Shown: positions 8,496 to 15,831 of the stretch, one piece after another | How the letters are laid out: every line of letters starts with the position of its first letter | Position numbering within the stretch: the first letter of the stretch is position 1 | NCBI RefSeq assembly: GCF_022808915.1 | Contig: NZ_JAKZFS010000001.1 | Span: 186,001 to 250,000 of the forward strand | From: Fundidesulfovibrio terrae | GTDB taxonomy: Bacteria; Desulfobacterota; Desulfovibrionia; Desulfovibrionales; Desulfovibrionaceae | Length of the DNA: 64,000 bases | Direction of reading: 5' to 3' | The notes under the pieces: model-generated | What the model was told of the DNA's origin: nothing | The model's database searches: none | The model's input: only the letters and a program-made list of their open reading frames with translations | Made by a program: the position numbers and the translations under genes

Positions 8496-8912
8496 ATGCA
8501 GCCCTGCAGGACCAAGGAATTGAACGGCAAGACCTACCGTTGCTTCTTCGAGCTGACCCTCCAGGTGATGGGCGGCAAGTGGAAGCCGGTGATACTCTAC
8601 CATCTGGCCACCGACGGGGTGATGCGCTTCAGCGAATTGCGCCGCAGTATCGGAGCGGTCACCGAGCGCATGCTGGCCCGGCAGCTACGCGAGCTGGAAG
8701 TGGACGGCATCGTGCACCGCGAGGTGTACCGCGAAGTGCCCCCGCGCGTGGAATATTCGCTCACGGACCTGGGCCAGGGGCTGGTGCCGATACTCAGGGA
8801 GCTGCGGGACTGGGGGGCGGTCTACGAACAGCGCATGGGCGGCGCGGAGCTCTTTTCGGGCGAGGGCTATGAACATGCCGGACAGGAAGTGGCTCGCGCG
8901 TCCGGGGAGTAG
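8496..8912 (+). CDS. HxlR-family winged-helix transcriptional regulator
   Basis: A 138-residue regulator with the HxlR signature: a cysteine early (MQPCRTKE), LQVMGGKWKPVILYHL, the recognition helix in MRFSELRRSIGAVTERMLARQLRELE, and the wing REVYREVPPRVEYSLTDLG. HxlR proteins of this kind often sense electrophiles or oxidants through the N-terminal Cys. ATG 8496 is chosen because GGAGAA lies eight bases before it; a longer frame reaches back into the neighbour. It is divergent from the flavoprotein-ABM pair. The shared gap holds an imperfect inverted repeat, TACTTACACGCTGTATAGT (8464-8482), which could be its operator. Confidence 0.88.
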   Translation: MQPCRTKELNGKTYRCFFELTLQVMGGKWKPVILYHLATDGVMRFSELRRSIGAVTERMLARQLRELEVDGIVHREVYREVPPRVEYSLTDLGQGLVPILRELRDWGAVYEQRMGGAELFSGEGYEHAGQEVARASGE

Positions 8913-8929
8913 GAGCCGGGCACGGGGCC

Positions 8930-9286
8930 CTATATTTCCCCGTTCTCGATGAAGCCGCGCAGGGCCACGGCGTTGTTGCGCTGCGTGTCCTTGGCCGCGA
9001 ACAGGAGCGTCACCGTCTCCCGCGCGGCCTGTTCCCTGAGAACGGCGGCCGCCCGGGCCGCCTCCGAAGTGGACAGCTCTTCCAGGTAGCGGCGTTTGAA
9101 TTCCTCCCACCTGTCCGGTTCGTGGTTGAACCAGGCGCGCAGCATGGCCGAAGGGGCCAGCTCCTTGAGCCAGCCGTCCAGGGCGGCCTCGCCCTTGCTC
9201 ACGCCCCGGGGCCAGATGCGGTCCGCCAGGTAGCGTTTGCCGTCGCCCGGCGAGGCCGGGTCGTAGATGCGCTTCACGGCGAGCAT
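8930..9286 (-). CDS. DUF488 family protein
   Basis: This 118-residue protein shows the DUF488 blocks VKRIYDPASPGDGKRYLADRIWPRG, WLKELAPSAMLRAWFNHEPDRWEEFKRRYLEEL and VTLLFAAKDTQRNNAVALR. No reaction is established for the family. ATG 9286 gives the usual N-terminus; a TTG twelve bases upstream would overlap the preceding stop. It ends close to the converging HxlR gene and follows the lysozyme-inhibitor-like gene on the same strand with little or no gap, so those two are likely co-transcribed. Confidence 0.85.
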   Translation of the reverse strand: MLAVKRIYDPASPGDGKRYLADRIWPRGVSKGEAALDGWLKELAPSAMLRAWFNHEPDRWEEFKRRYLEELSTSEAARAAAVLREQAARETVTLLFAAKDTQRNNAVALRGFIENGEI

Positions 9287-9294
9287 GGCGCGCC

Positions 9295-9708
9295 TCAATG
9301 GATGGACACGGTGAGGGTGTACTCGGCGTTTCCCCGCGTGCCCCCCACTTCGATCCGGTAGGTCCCGGTTGCCGGCAGCGCGCCCTTCCAGACCACCGCG
9401 TCGTCGGTTTCTCCCGCGCCGGGCAGCGTCCGGCCTCCCGGGGCGCGGATGACGAAGGCCGCGTTCTCCTCCAGGGCGGTGACGGCCGCGTCCATGGCCT
9501 GCCCGGAGGATGCCTTGAACTCGTATGCGTCCCGGTCTCCCCGGACCACCGCGCCCTGCACCGTGGCCGATGAGGCCCCGCGCTCGAAGCGCAGGGGCTT
9601 TTTGATCTCGCGCGCCTGGGCGGACGCGGCGAGAAGAGCCGCCAGGAGGGCCACGGCCAGGGCCGCGCTTCGGGGGCGCGGCAGGGAATGGAAGGTTGCT
9701 CGGATCAT
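9295..9708 (-). CDS. Exported beta-sandwich protein, lysozyme-inhibitor-like (PliI/PliG) or PPC-like
   Basis: This 137-residue protein starts with a clear Sec signal peptide (basic MIRATFHSLPRPRS, hydrophobic AALAVALLAALLAASAQA, cleavage before REIKK). The mature part has the pattern of small periplasmic inhibitors of g- or i-type lysozyme and of PPC domains: FERGASSATVQGAVVRGD, then DAYEFKASSGQAM, then a GALPATGTYRIEVGG turn and a last strand YTLTVSIH. The inhibitor role is inferred from fold pattern only. ATG 9708 is chosen because it gives the signal peptide; upstream sequence in this frame has no family resemblance. Confidence 0.65.
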   Translation of the reverse strand: MIRATFHSLPRPRSAALAVALLAALLAASAQAREIKKPLRFERGASSATVQGAVVRGDRDAYEFKASSGQAMDAAVTALEENAAFVIRAPGGRTLPGAGETDDAVVWKGALPATGTYRIEVGGTRGNAEYTLTVSIH

Positions 9709-9868
9709 GAGGCCCGTATGCTCCTGATCCCGGCCGCCATCAAGGGAAACTTCCGGGCTTGCGGGCAAGCCCCGGGAAGGGCCAGGGCGGGCAGGCAATG
9801 GTGGGCCTGCGAGGCCCCCGCCATGCGGGGAGCCTCGCCGCTTCGCCTGATGCAGGCCAGGATCAGGG

Positions 9869-10438
9869 TCATCCCTTCTTGAGCTTCTTGCCCACGTTCC
9901 AGCAGCCCCCGAGCGCCGGGCCGATGCCGTAGTAAGAGACCGTGCCCATGTCGAAGAGCAGCGGGCGCACCTTGGCCGGGTCCACATGGCCCTTGTCCGT
10001 GAGCACGGACTCGTCCGCCCAGGTCTTCACGATCTCGCCGATGAACACCTCGTGTTTTTCGAAGTCCACCACCTGGTGCAGGCGGCATTCCATGGCCACC
10101 GGGCATTGCTTTATGAGCGGCGCGTGGGGGAGCTCGCCCGCGTACAGCTTGAACACCTGGGACTTGTCCGTGTTTTTGCCGGTGACGATGCCCACGTAGT
10201 CGGTCTCGACCATGAGGTCCTCCGACGGGATGTTCACGCTGAACTGCCCGTGCTCGTGGATGCCCCGAGGGCTGTAGTGTCCCTTGTTGATGCCCACCGA
10301 GATGTACTGCGGCTGCCCGTGGTTCATGATGCCCACGTGGGCTACAGCCAGGAAGTTGGGGCGGCCGTCCACCACGGTCCCCACGATGGTGGTGAGCGAC
10401 GGGTACATGGCGGTGGCGGGCCCGATATCCTTTTTCAT
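9869..10438 (-). CDS. Flavoredoxin / flavin reductase family protein
   Basis: This 189-residue FMN-binding split-barrel protein resembles Desulfovibrio flavoredoxin, which carries electrons in sulfite or thiosulfate reduction. Visible features are the YPSLTTIVGTVVDGRPNFLAVAHVGIMNH entry strands, the FSVNIPS flavin contact, and the ECRLHQVVDFEKHEVFIGEI segment. ATG 10438 has CCAGGAGGACAG just upstream. A longer frame continues through the MarR gene but does not encode a matching domain. A 16-base palindrome identical in design to the one before the MarR gene lies 22 bases upstream of this start, so MarR control is likely. It is the downstream partner of that regulator. Confidence 0.88.
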   Translation of the reverse strand: MKKDIGPATAMYPSLTTIVGTVVDGRPNFLAVAHVGIMNHGQPQYISVGINKGHYSPRGIHEHGQFSVNIPSEDLMVETDYVGIVTGKNTDKSQVFKLYAGELPHAPLIKQCPVAMECRLHQVVDFEKHEVFIGEIVKTWADESVLTDKGHVDPAKVRPLLFDMGTVSYYGIGPALGGCWNVGKKLKKG

Positions 10439-10459
10439 GGTGCTGTCCTCCTGGTTTAG

Positions 10460-10475
10460 TTGCTTGTGCATGCAA
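10460..10475. promoter_or_regulatory. Putative MarR operator before the flavoredoxin gene
   Basis: TTGCTTGTGCATGCAA is an imperfect palindrome (half site TTGCATG). It differs at one base from the copy at 10945-10960 in front of the regulator gene. Position between the MarR stop and the flavoredoxin ribosome site suits repression of a separate flavoredoxin promoter. Confidence 0.75.
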
Positions 10476-10500
10476 ATTTCACGGGTAAAAAAAAGGGGCG

Positions 10501-10932
10501 TCAGGGGTTGTCCAGGCGCAGGCAGGTCTGGTGGATGGCCTTGGTGATGTCGGCCCCTTCCTGTTCGCCCAGGATTTTCGAGTAGTCGCTGTGCAGGGTC
10601 TTCCAGGCCGCGCCGATGGTTTGGGACATGGACTCTCCCTTGGCGGTGGGGTGGATGTGGGACGCCTTTCCCTGGGAGCGGCGCTCCACGAGCCCCAAGC
10701 GGACCAGTCCGTCCGCCAGGCGGGTCACGGTGGAGGGAGCCAGATGCAGCCGCCCGGCCAGCTCGGAAGGGGTCACGCCCGGCGACTCCATGGCCAGCAT
10801 GAGCAGGAAGGCCTGCGAGGGCGACAGGCCCGTGGGAGCGAAGGCGGCCTCGGCCATGCGCGTGACCGTGCGGGCCAGCGCGTTGGCGGTGAAATAGAGG
10901 CAGCATTCGAGCAGGGTTTTGGTATCGGCCAC
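10501..10932 (-). CDS. MarR-family transcriptional regulator
   Basis: A 143-residue winged-helix regulator. The HTH is in GVTPSELAGRLHLAPSTVTRLADGLVRLGLVERR, followed by the wing QGKASHIHPTAKGE and a C-terminal dimer helix. I choose GTG 10932 (MADTKTLLECC) because AAGGAG stands seven bases before it; upstream ATG candidates lie inside the operator palindrome. Two cysteines near the N-terminus (LLECC) could be redox sensors, as in some MarR proteins, but that is inference. It is followed by flavoredoxin, and both genes carry the same operator. Confidence 0.9.
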   Translation of the reverse strand: MADTKTLLECCLYFTANALARTVTRMAEAAFAPTGLSPSQAFLLMLAMESPGVTPSELAGRLHLAPSTVTRLADGLVRLGLVERRSQGKASHIHPTAKGESMSQTIGAAWKTLHSDYSKILGEQEGADITKAIHQTCLRLDNP

Positions 10933-10944
10933 GGGCGCTCCTTG

Positions 10945-10960
10945 TTGCTTGCGCATGCAA
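10945..10960. promoter_or_regulatory. Putative MarR autoregulatory operator
   Basis: TTGCTTGCGCATGCAA, with flanking G and C extending the symmetry to 18 bases, lies 13 bases before the GTG start of the MarR gene. It matches the site at 10460-10475 at 15 of 16 bases. Confidence 0.78.
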
Positions 10961-11000
10961 CTATCAGGGGAAGGCGGGGGCGTCAAGAGCAGGGAGCTTT

Positions 11001-11041
11001 CCCAGGCGACGCACGCCCGGCCCGGGCGTGCGTCGCCTGGG
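11001..11041. repeat. Perfect 20-bp GC-rich inverted repeat
   Basis: CCCAGGCGACGCACGCCCGG is followed at once by its complement, and flanking TTT and AAA extend the pairing to 23 bases. It lies between the DUF4412 and MarR genes, both leftward. A T tract precedes rather than follows it on the transcribed strand, so it is not a textbook terminator. It could be a terminator without a U tract, an mRNA-stabilising hairpin or a cruciform. Confidence 0.8.
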
Positions 11042-11087
11042 AAAAAAAGGCTGGTCGCGCGCCCCGAGCCGTGTGGCCCGGGGCGCG
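11042..11087 (-). terminator. Probable terminator of the DUF4412 gene
   Basis: On the reverse strand CGCGCCCCGGGCC pairs with GGCTCGGGGCGCG around ACAC (11087-11058). A run of seven T follows nine bases later (11048-11042). The gap between stem and T tract is longer than usual. Confidence 0.55.
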
Positions 11088-11128
11088 GAGATCAATCCGG
11101 GAACCTGGTCTGTCAGGTGCGGGCGCGG

Positions 11129-11773
11129 CTACATGCCGGGCTTCGGGCCCTTGCCGCCGGGCATGCCTTGTCCCATGCCCTGGCCCATGCCGGGCCCCAT
11201 TCCGGGTATGGCCAGGCGCTGGTATCCGGCGGGAACTGAGAACAGCGCGGGGTCGACCGGGCCGGTCTTTATGTTCTTGTATTCCATCGTCATGGTTGTG
11301 GAACCTTCCTTGACGATGGACTTGATGGGATGCCCCAGCTTGTCGGCGAACCAGGCGGTCATCTCGCCCTTGGATTTGTCCTTGAATTCGAAGACGCGTT
11401 TTTCGCAGTCCCAGCCGTCCACGGTCTCACGCCCTACGGTGCGCCACTGGCCCAGGTCCTCGCGGCCTTCCTTGAGGGCTTCCGGACCCATCCGCGAGGG
11501 GTCCAGGGGCATTTCGATGTAGCTCAAGGTCGAGGGCATGAGCATGTACGCTTTCCCGGCGGCGGGATTGGTGATCATCACCTGGCGATGCCCTTCCGCG
11601 GTGGTCTCCATGCGGATCTTGTCGTCCTTGACGTAGGTCTTCCCGGCACCGCCCAGCGTGGGCTTGCCGTCCATGGTCCGGACGATGTCGGCGGAGAATT
11701 CGGCCGCCTGGGCGGCCAGGGACAGGCCCAGGCAGAGGGCCAGGGCGGACAGGAGGCTCCACAGCGGTTTCAT
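11129..11773 (-). CDS. Exported DUF4412 protein with Met/Gly-rich tail
   Basis: This 214-residue periplasmic protein has a Sec signal (MKPLWSLLSALALCLGLSLAAQA, then AEFSAD) and a DUF4412 domain, a LolA-like half-barrel fold: FSADIVRTMDGKPTLGG, GKAYMLMPSTLSYIEMPL, VDGWDCEKRVFEF, HPIKSIVKEGSTTMTMEYKNI. Its last 25 residues are a low-complexity repeat (GMGPGMGQGMGQGM, then PGGKGPKPGM), which could bind soft metals such as Cu(I) through methionine thioethers; that is inference. No partner gene adjoins. Function of the family is unproven. Confidence 0.82.
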   Translation of the reverse strand: MKPLWSLLSALALCLGLSLAAQAAEFSADIVRTMDGKPTLGGAGKTYVKDDKIRMETTAEGHRQVMITNPAAGKAYMLMPSTLSYIEMPLDPSRMGPEALKEGREDLGQWRTVGRETVDGWDCEKRVFEFKDKSKGEMTAWFADKLGHPIKSIVKEGSTTMTMEYKNIKTGPVDPALFSVPAGYQRLAIPGMGPGMGQGMGQGMPGGKGPKPGM

Positions 11774-11863
11774 GCGTGCTCCTTGGATGGCGGCCGCGTG
11801 GCGTGCGGCCGGTTTGCGCGCGCCCCCGGACCGCCGGTCGCGGGGGCGCAGCGCTCATTTGCT

Positions 11864-13087
11864 TCAGACGCCGGGGTCCGCGGCCGGGGCGCAGGTTCCG
11901 GCCGCGCGGCAGGGGCCGGACAGCACTTCCTTGAGGCAGGTGCCCAGGCGCTTGATGCCTTCCTCGATGCGCTCCGGCGTGGAGTTGGAGAAGTTCAGGC
12001 GGAAGGCGTTGTCCGTGCCGTCCACGTAGAAGGGCAGTCCCGGCACGAAAGCCACCTTGCGTTCGATGGCCTTGGCGAAGACCTCCTGCGCGCTCACGCC
12101 GCGCGGCAGCTCGCCCCACAGGAACATGCCGCCTTCGGGCTCGGTGCGGCGCACCTCCTCGGGGAAGTGGCGGATGATGGCGTCCACCATGAGGTCCCGG
12201 CGTTCGCCGTAGGCCTTCTTGATCACGGCGATGTGGGCGTCCAGGTCGTTGTCCTCGAGGAAGCGGTGCAGCACGCGCTGGGCGAAGATGGAGGTGTGCA
12301 GGTCCGACGCCTGCTTGGCCGTGACCAGCGTGTGCATGAGTTCCGGCCCGGTGGCGATCCAGCCGATGCGCATGCCGGGGCTGGCGATCTTGGAGAACGA
12401 GCCCATGAGGGCCATGCGCGAGCCGTCCAGGTAGGCCCGGATGGGGGGCACGGCCTCGCCCTTGAAGCGCAGCTCGCCGTAGGGGTTGTCCTCCAGAAGG
12501 ATGGTGTCGCTGTCCTCGATCAGGCGGGCGGTTTCACGGCGGGTGGCCGCGTCGTAGGTGATGCCCGAAGGGTTCTGGAAGCTGGGCACGGCGTAGAAGA
12601 TTTTGGGGCGGTCCTTGAGGCGCTGGGCCAGCTGGGCCGTGTCCACGCCATGGGGGCCCAGGTCGGCGGTGAGGAAGTTGGCCCCGAAGAGCGAGAACGC
12701 CTGGATGGCCCCCAGGTAGCCGGGACGCTCGATGAGCACGTCGTCGCCCACGTCCAGCATCACCTTGGCCATGAGGTCCAGGCCCTGCTGGGAACCGGTG
12801 GTGATCAGGATTTCGTCCACCGGGATGTCCAGCCCCCACTTCTCCTTGTAGCGCCGGGAGATGAATTCGCGCAGCGGCGGGTGGCCCTCGGTGATGGAGT
12901 ATTGCAGGGCCTGGGGGCCGTTCTCCCTGAGGACGTCGGCGGCGGCGCGGGCGAAGGCCTCGGCCGGGAAGTGGTCGGGGCTGGGCAGTCCGCCCGCGAA
13001 GGAGATGATCTCCGGATTCTGGGTGACTTTAAGGATTTCGCGGATATAGGAGCGGCGGACGCCGGACATTCTGGCACTTAGGCGCAC
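11864..13087 (-). CDS. PLP-dependent class I/II aminotransferase (2-aminoadipate/valine type)
   Basis: This 407-residue fold-type I aminotransferase lacks the MocR DNA-binding domain. It shows ISFAGGLPSPDHFP, GHPPLREFISRRY, TTGSQQGLDLMAKVMLDVGD, the PLP contact PSFQNPSGITY, LLEDNPYGELRF, the PLP lysine in MGSFSKIASPGMRIGW, and the C-terminal RLNFSN arginine that binds the substrate carboxylate. This subgroup includes LysN-like and branched-chain/aromatic transaminases; the substrate cannot be told. The start is GTG 13087, with GGAGG six bases before it. It is downstream of the histidine kinase on the same strand, with a 109-base gap. Confidence 0.92.
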   Translation of the reverse strand: MRLSARMSGVRRSYIREILKVTQNPEIISFAGGLPSPDHFPAEAFARAAADVLRENGPQALQYSITEGHPPLREFISRRYKEKWGLDIPVDEILITTGSQQGLDLMAKVMLDVGDDVLIERPGYLGAIQAFSLFGANFLTADLGPHGVDTAQLAQRLKDRPKIFYAVPSFQNPSGITYDAATRRETARLIEDSDTILLEDNPYGELRFKGEAVPPIRAYLDGSRMALMGSFSKIASPGMRIGWIATGPELMHTLVTAKQASDLHTSIFAQRVLHRFLEDNDLDAHIAVIKKAYGERRDLMVDAIIRHFPEEVRRTEPEGGMFLWGELPRGVSAQEVFAKAIERKVAFVPGLPFYVDGTDNAFRLNFSNSTPERIEEGIKRLGTCLKEVLSGPCRAAGTCAPAADPGV

Positions 13088-13196
13088 GGGAAGCCTCCAA
13101 ATTTCGAGGATAGACGGATGGGCATTGTTTCTTAGGCCACTTCGGGCCGGGGCACAACCCGCGGCGGCGGGAGGATTTGGCCGGCCCCGGGGCTTT

Positions 13197-15779
13197 CTAG
13201 ACGGGCAGGGCCGGGGCCACAGGGATGCGCGCGATGAACCGCGACCCCTTCCCGGGCTCGGACTCCACGCTCAGGGATCCCCCGTGGTTGCGGGTGATGA
13301 TGAAGTAGGACACGGAGAGCCCGAGCCCAGTGCCCAGGCCCGGGGGCTTGGTGGTGAAGAAGGGCTCGAACACTCGTTTGCGCACGGTCTCGTCCATGCC
13401 GGGGCCGTTGTCTTCCACTTCCAGACGGACGTATTCGCCCTCGGGGGCCAGGCGCAGGGTGATGCGGGCTCCGGGCCGTCCGGCCAAGGCCTGGGCCGCG
13501 TTGCGGATTAGGTTCAAGGCCACCTGCTCGATTTCCGTCTGGGTGCAGCGAACCAGGGGCATGTCGCCGTACTCGCGCACGATCTCTATCAGGCGCAGGT
13601 CGTACTTCCGGCCCAGGTCGTAGTCGCTGGAGGCCAGCTCGAGGGCTTTATCCATGAGTTCCGGGAGGTGGCAGGCGGCCATCTTGGATTCGCTGCGGCG
13701 GCTGAACTCCAGGATGTTGGACACGATGCGCGCCGCCCGGGAACCGCTGTCCTGGATGGCGTCGAGGAATGCCGGTATGCCGCGTTCCTCCAGGTAGGCG
13801 TTGACCGAGTCCAGGGGGCATCCGGCGGCGAGGGCGGCGCTCTCGTTGGGGGCCAGGCCCTTTTCCAGCCTGCGCTTGATGATCTGCACGCTTTGCAGGA
13901 TGCCGCCCAGGGGGTTGTTGATCTCGTGGGCCATGCCCGCGGCCAGTCCGCCTACGGAGAGCATCTTTTCCGTCTGCAGCACCACTTCTTCCATGCGCAC
14001 GCGCTGGGTGACGTCGTCCAGGCGGATGACCGCGCCCGTGGCCTGTCCCGCCTTGCGCATGGGGAACACCTGGAGGTCGATCAGCCGCGTTTCTCCGTCA
14101 AAAGGCAGCTTGAGCCTGGGGACGAGCGTGTAGGACGCGTCCGCCAGGGCGGTGGTGATGGATTCAAGGTGGGCTTCGAGCTGGGGAAATGCCTGCGCCA
14201 GGGGTTCTCCGGCCGAGGGGCCGGCCAGCGGGGCGGCGATGGCCTCGGCGGCGGCGTTCATGTAGTCCACGCGGGCTTCGCGGTCCACGCCGATGACCGG
14301 GGAGGGCATGGAGTCCAGGATGTGCTGGATGGTCTGGCGGGCCTGTTCCAGGGCCTCCTGGGTTTTCTTGCTTTCCGTGGTGTCGGTGAACACGGTGGCG
14401 AAAAGGCCGGGACCCGGGCGGAAGGCCGAGATGCGGAAGTGCCGCTCCATGGGCGCGAAGAATATCTCGAAGCTGACGGGCTCGCCGGTGGAGGCCACGT
14501 TGGCATACACGTCCAGGAGGGGCGCTTCGCCGCTGCCGTAGAGTCGCGAGGCCGGACGCCCCAAGGCCTGTTCGCGGCTGATGCCCAGGATGCGCTCGTA
14601 GGCGGGATTCACGTCCAGGATCGTGTAGTCGCGGATCGTCCCCTCCTGGTCCCGGACGAGCTCGTGCAGGCACATGCCCTCGGTCATGGAGGCGAACAGC
14701 GACCGGAACTTGGCCTCGCTCGCGCGCAGTCCCTCTTCGGCCCCGGCCAGCTCCGTGCCCATGGCGTTGAAGGCCCTGGCCAGCACGGCGATCTCGTCCG
14801 TGCCGTCCAGAGGCAGGCCCTTGCCCAGGTCGCGGGTGTCCCGGATGCCCTTGATGTGGCGGGTGATGCGCTCCAGGGGCGTGAGCACGGCTCGGCGCAG
14901 AAGAGTCATGTTCAGCGCGAAGGAGCATGTTCCGGCCAGGGCCACGAACACCAGGGCCAGGTACATGGCCCGCTCCAGGGGGATGATGTCCGAGCGGGGA
15001 TGGCGCACCGTGAGCAGCAAGGCCGGGACGCCCAGGAAGTCGGGAAAGGCGCGGTGCACGGTCAGGCTCTCCGGAGTGGCCTCCCCGAACACGTCCAGGT
15101 CGCCGTTGCGGAGCCCTTCCCGGGCCTTGCTGGCCACGGCCGGGTCGGCCGCGGCCAGGGGGATGGCCGTGAAGTCGAGCTTGAGTTGTTCGCCGATGTC
15201 CGCCGTCAGGGCCTCGTCCAGGAATCTTCCCGCCACCAGCGTGCCGCGTGAGGCTCCCATGCCCATGGAGTTGAGCACGGGCTGCCAGCACATGAGCATG
15301 GGGCCGACCGGGGTCATGATGATGCCCCGGCCTCGGGGGGGACGCCCTCCCGAGCCCGGCAGGCGGATCTCGTCGGACACGTCCCGCAGAAGTTCGCCCA
15401 GGGGAATGGCCTCGCGGGTGCTCAGGTCGTAGGCCGCCCCTTCCAGCAGCCGCCCTGCCGGGTCGTAGAGGAGCATCGTGTTGAGCCCTCCGCCGGACAG
15501 GGCCTCCCAGGAGAAATAGTTGGCCGCCAGGCGCTTGTCCCGGTCGGCGGCGAAGCGGTAGGTGATGTCCGAGGCGCTCTTGAAGCGAAGCGCCGCGTCC
15601 ATGTGGGCCAGTTCGTTGTCCAGGGCGCTGGCTGCCCGGCCCAGGTCGTGGGAGGCGCGCTCCTGGTCGATGCGCGCCACGCCAGCAAGGCTCAGGTAGC
15701 GCACGGCCGCCCATCCGGCCAGGATGGTGAAGAGCGAGGTGGCCAGCGCGATGAGGACCACCTTCTGGCGGATGGTCAT
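13197..15779 (-). CDS. Membrane sensor histidine kinase: CHASE4-like, HAMP, PAS x2, HisKA, HATPase
   Basis: An 860-residue hybrid-free sensor kinase. Transmembrane helix 1 is about residues 8-28 (VVLIALATSLFTILAGWAAV), an extracytoplasmic CHASE4-like domain runs to about 265, transmembrane helix 2 is YLALVFVALAGTCSFALNMTLL, then HAMP, two PAS domains, and the phospho-acceptor His near 618 in GMAHEINNPLGGILQSVQ. The ATPase has N box LNLIRNAAQA, G1 VEDNGPGMDE and G2 GLGTGLGLSVS. ATG 15779 is the start that puts TM1 at the N-terminus. It sits 53 bases after a LivK-like binding protein on the same strand, which may present ligand to it. No response regulator gene adjoins. Confidence 0.92.
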   Translation of the reverse strand: MTIRQKVVLIALATSLFTILAGWAAVRYLSLAGVARIDQERASHDLGRAASALDNELAHMDAALRFKSASDITYRFAADRDKRLAANYFSWEALSGGGLNTMLLYDPAGRLLEGAAYDLSTREAIPLGELLRDVSDEIRLPGSGGRPPRGRGIIMTPVGPMLMCWQPVLNSMGMGASRGTLVAGRFLDEALTADIGEQLKLDFTAIPLAAADPAVASKAREGLRNGDLDVFGEATPESLTVHRAFPDFLGVPALLLTVRHPRSDIIPLERAMYLALVFVALAGTCSFALNMTLLRRAVLTPLERITRHIKGIRDTRDLGKGLPLDGTDEIAVLARAFNAMGTELAGAEEGLRASEAKFRSLFASMTEGMCLHELVRDQEGTIRDYTILDVNPAYERILGISREQALGRPASRLYGSGEAPLLDVYANVASTGEPVSFEIFFAPMERHFRISAFRPGPGLFATVFTDTTESKKTQEALEQARQTIQHILDSMPSPVIGVDREARVDYMNAAAEAIAAPLAGPSAGEPLAQAFPQLEAHLESITTALADASYTLVPRLKLPFDGETRLIDLQVFPMRKAGQATGAVIRLDDVTQRVRMEEVVLQTEKMLSVGGLAAGMAHEINNPLGGILQSVQIIKRRLEKGLAPNESAALAAGCPLDSVNAYLEERGIPAFLDAIQDSGSRAARIVSNILEFSRRSESKMAACHLPELMDKALELASSDYDLGRKYDLRLIEIVREYGDMPLVRCTQTEIEQVALNLIRNAAQALAGRPGARITLRLAPEGEYVRLEVEDNGPGMDETVRKRVFEPFFTTKPPGLGTGLGLSVSYFIITRNHGGSLSVESEPGKGSRFIARIPVAPALPV

Positions 15780-15831
15780 GGCGCTTGCGCTCCGGCGTCC
15801 AGGCGGCGCTTGTTGCGGCGGCGGGGCGGGG

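Noticed and set aside
9709-9987. N-terminal extension of the lysozyme-inhibitor-like gene
   Set aside because: The extension has no resemblance and would bury the signal peptide; ATG 9708 gives a normal exported protein.
11001-11041. Hairpin as a classical terminator of the DUF4412 gene
   Set aside because: On the transcribed strand the T run comes before the stem, not after; I list it as an inverted repeat and use the neighbouring hairpin instead.
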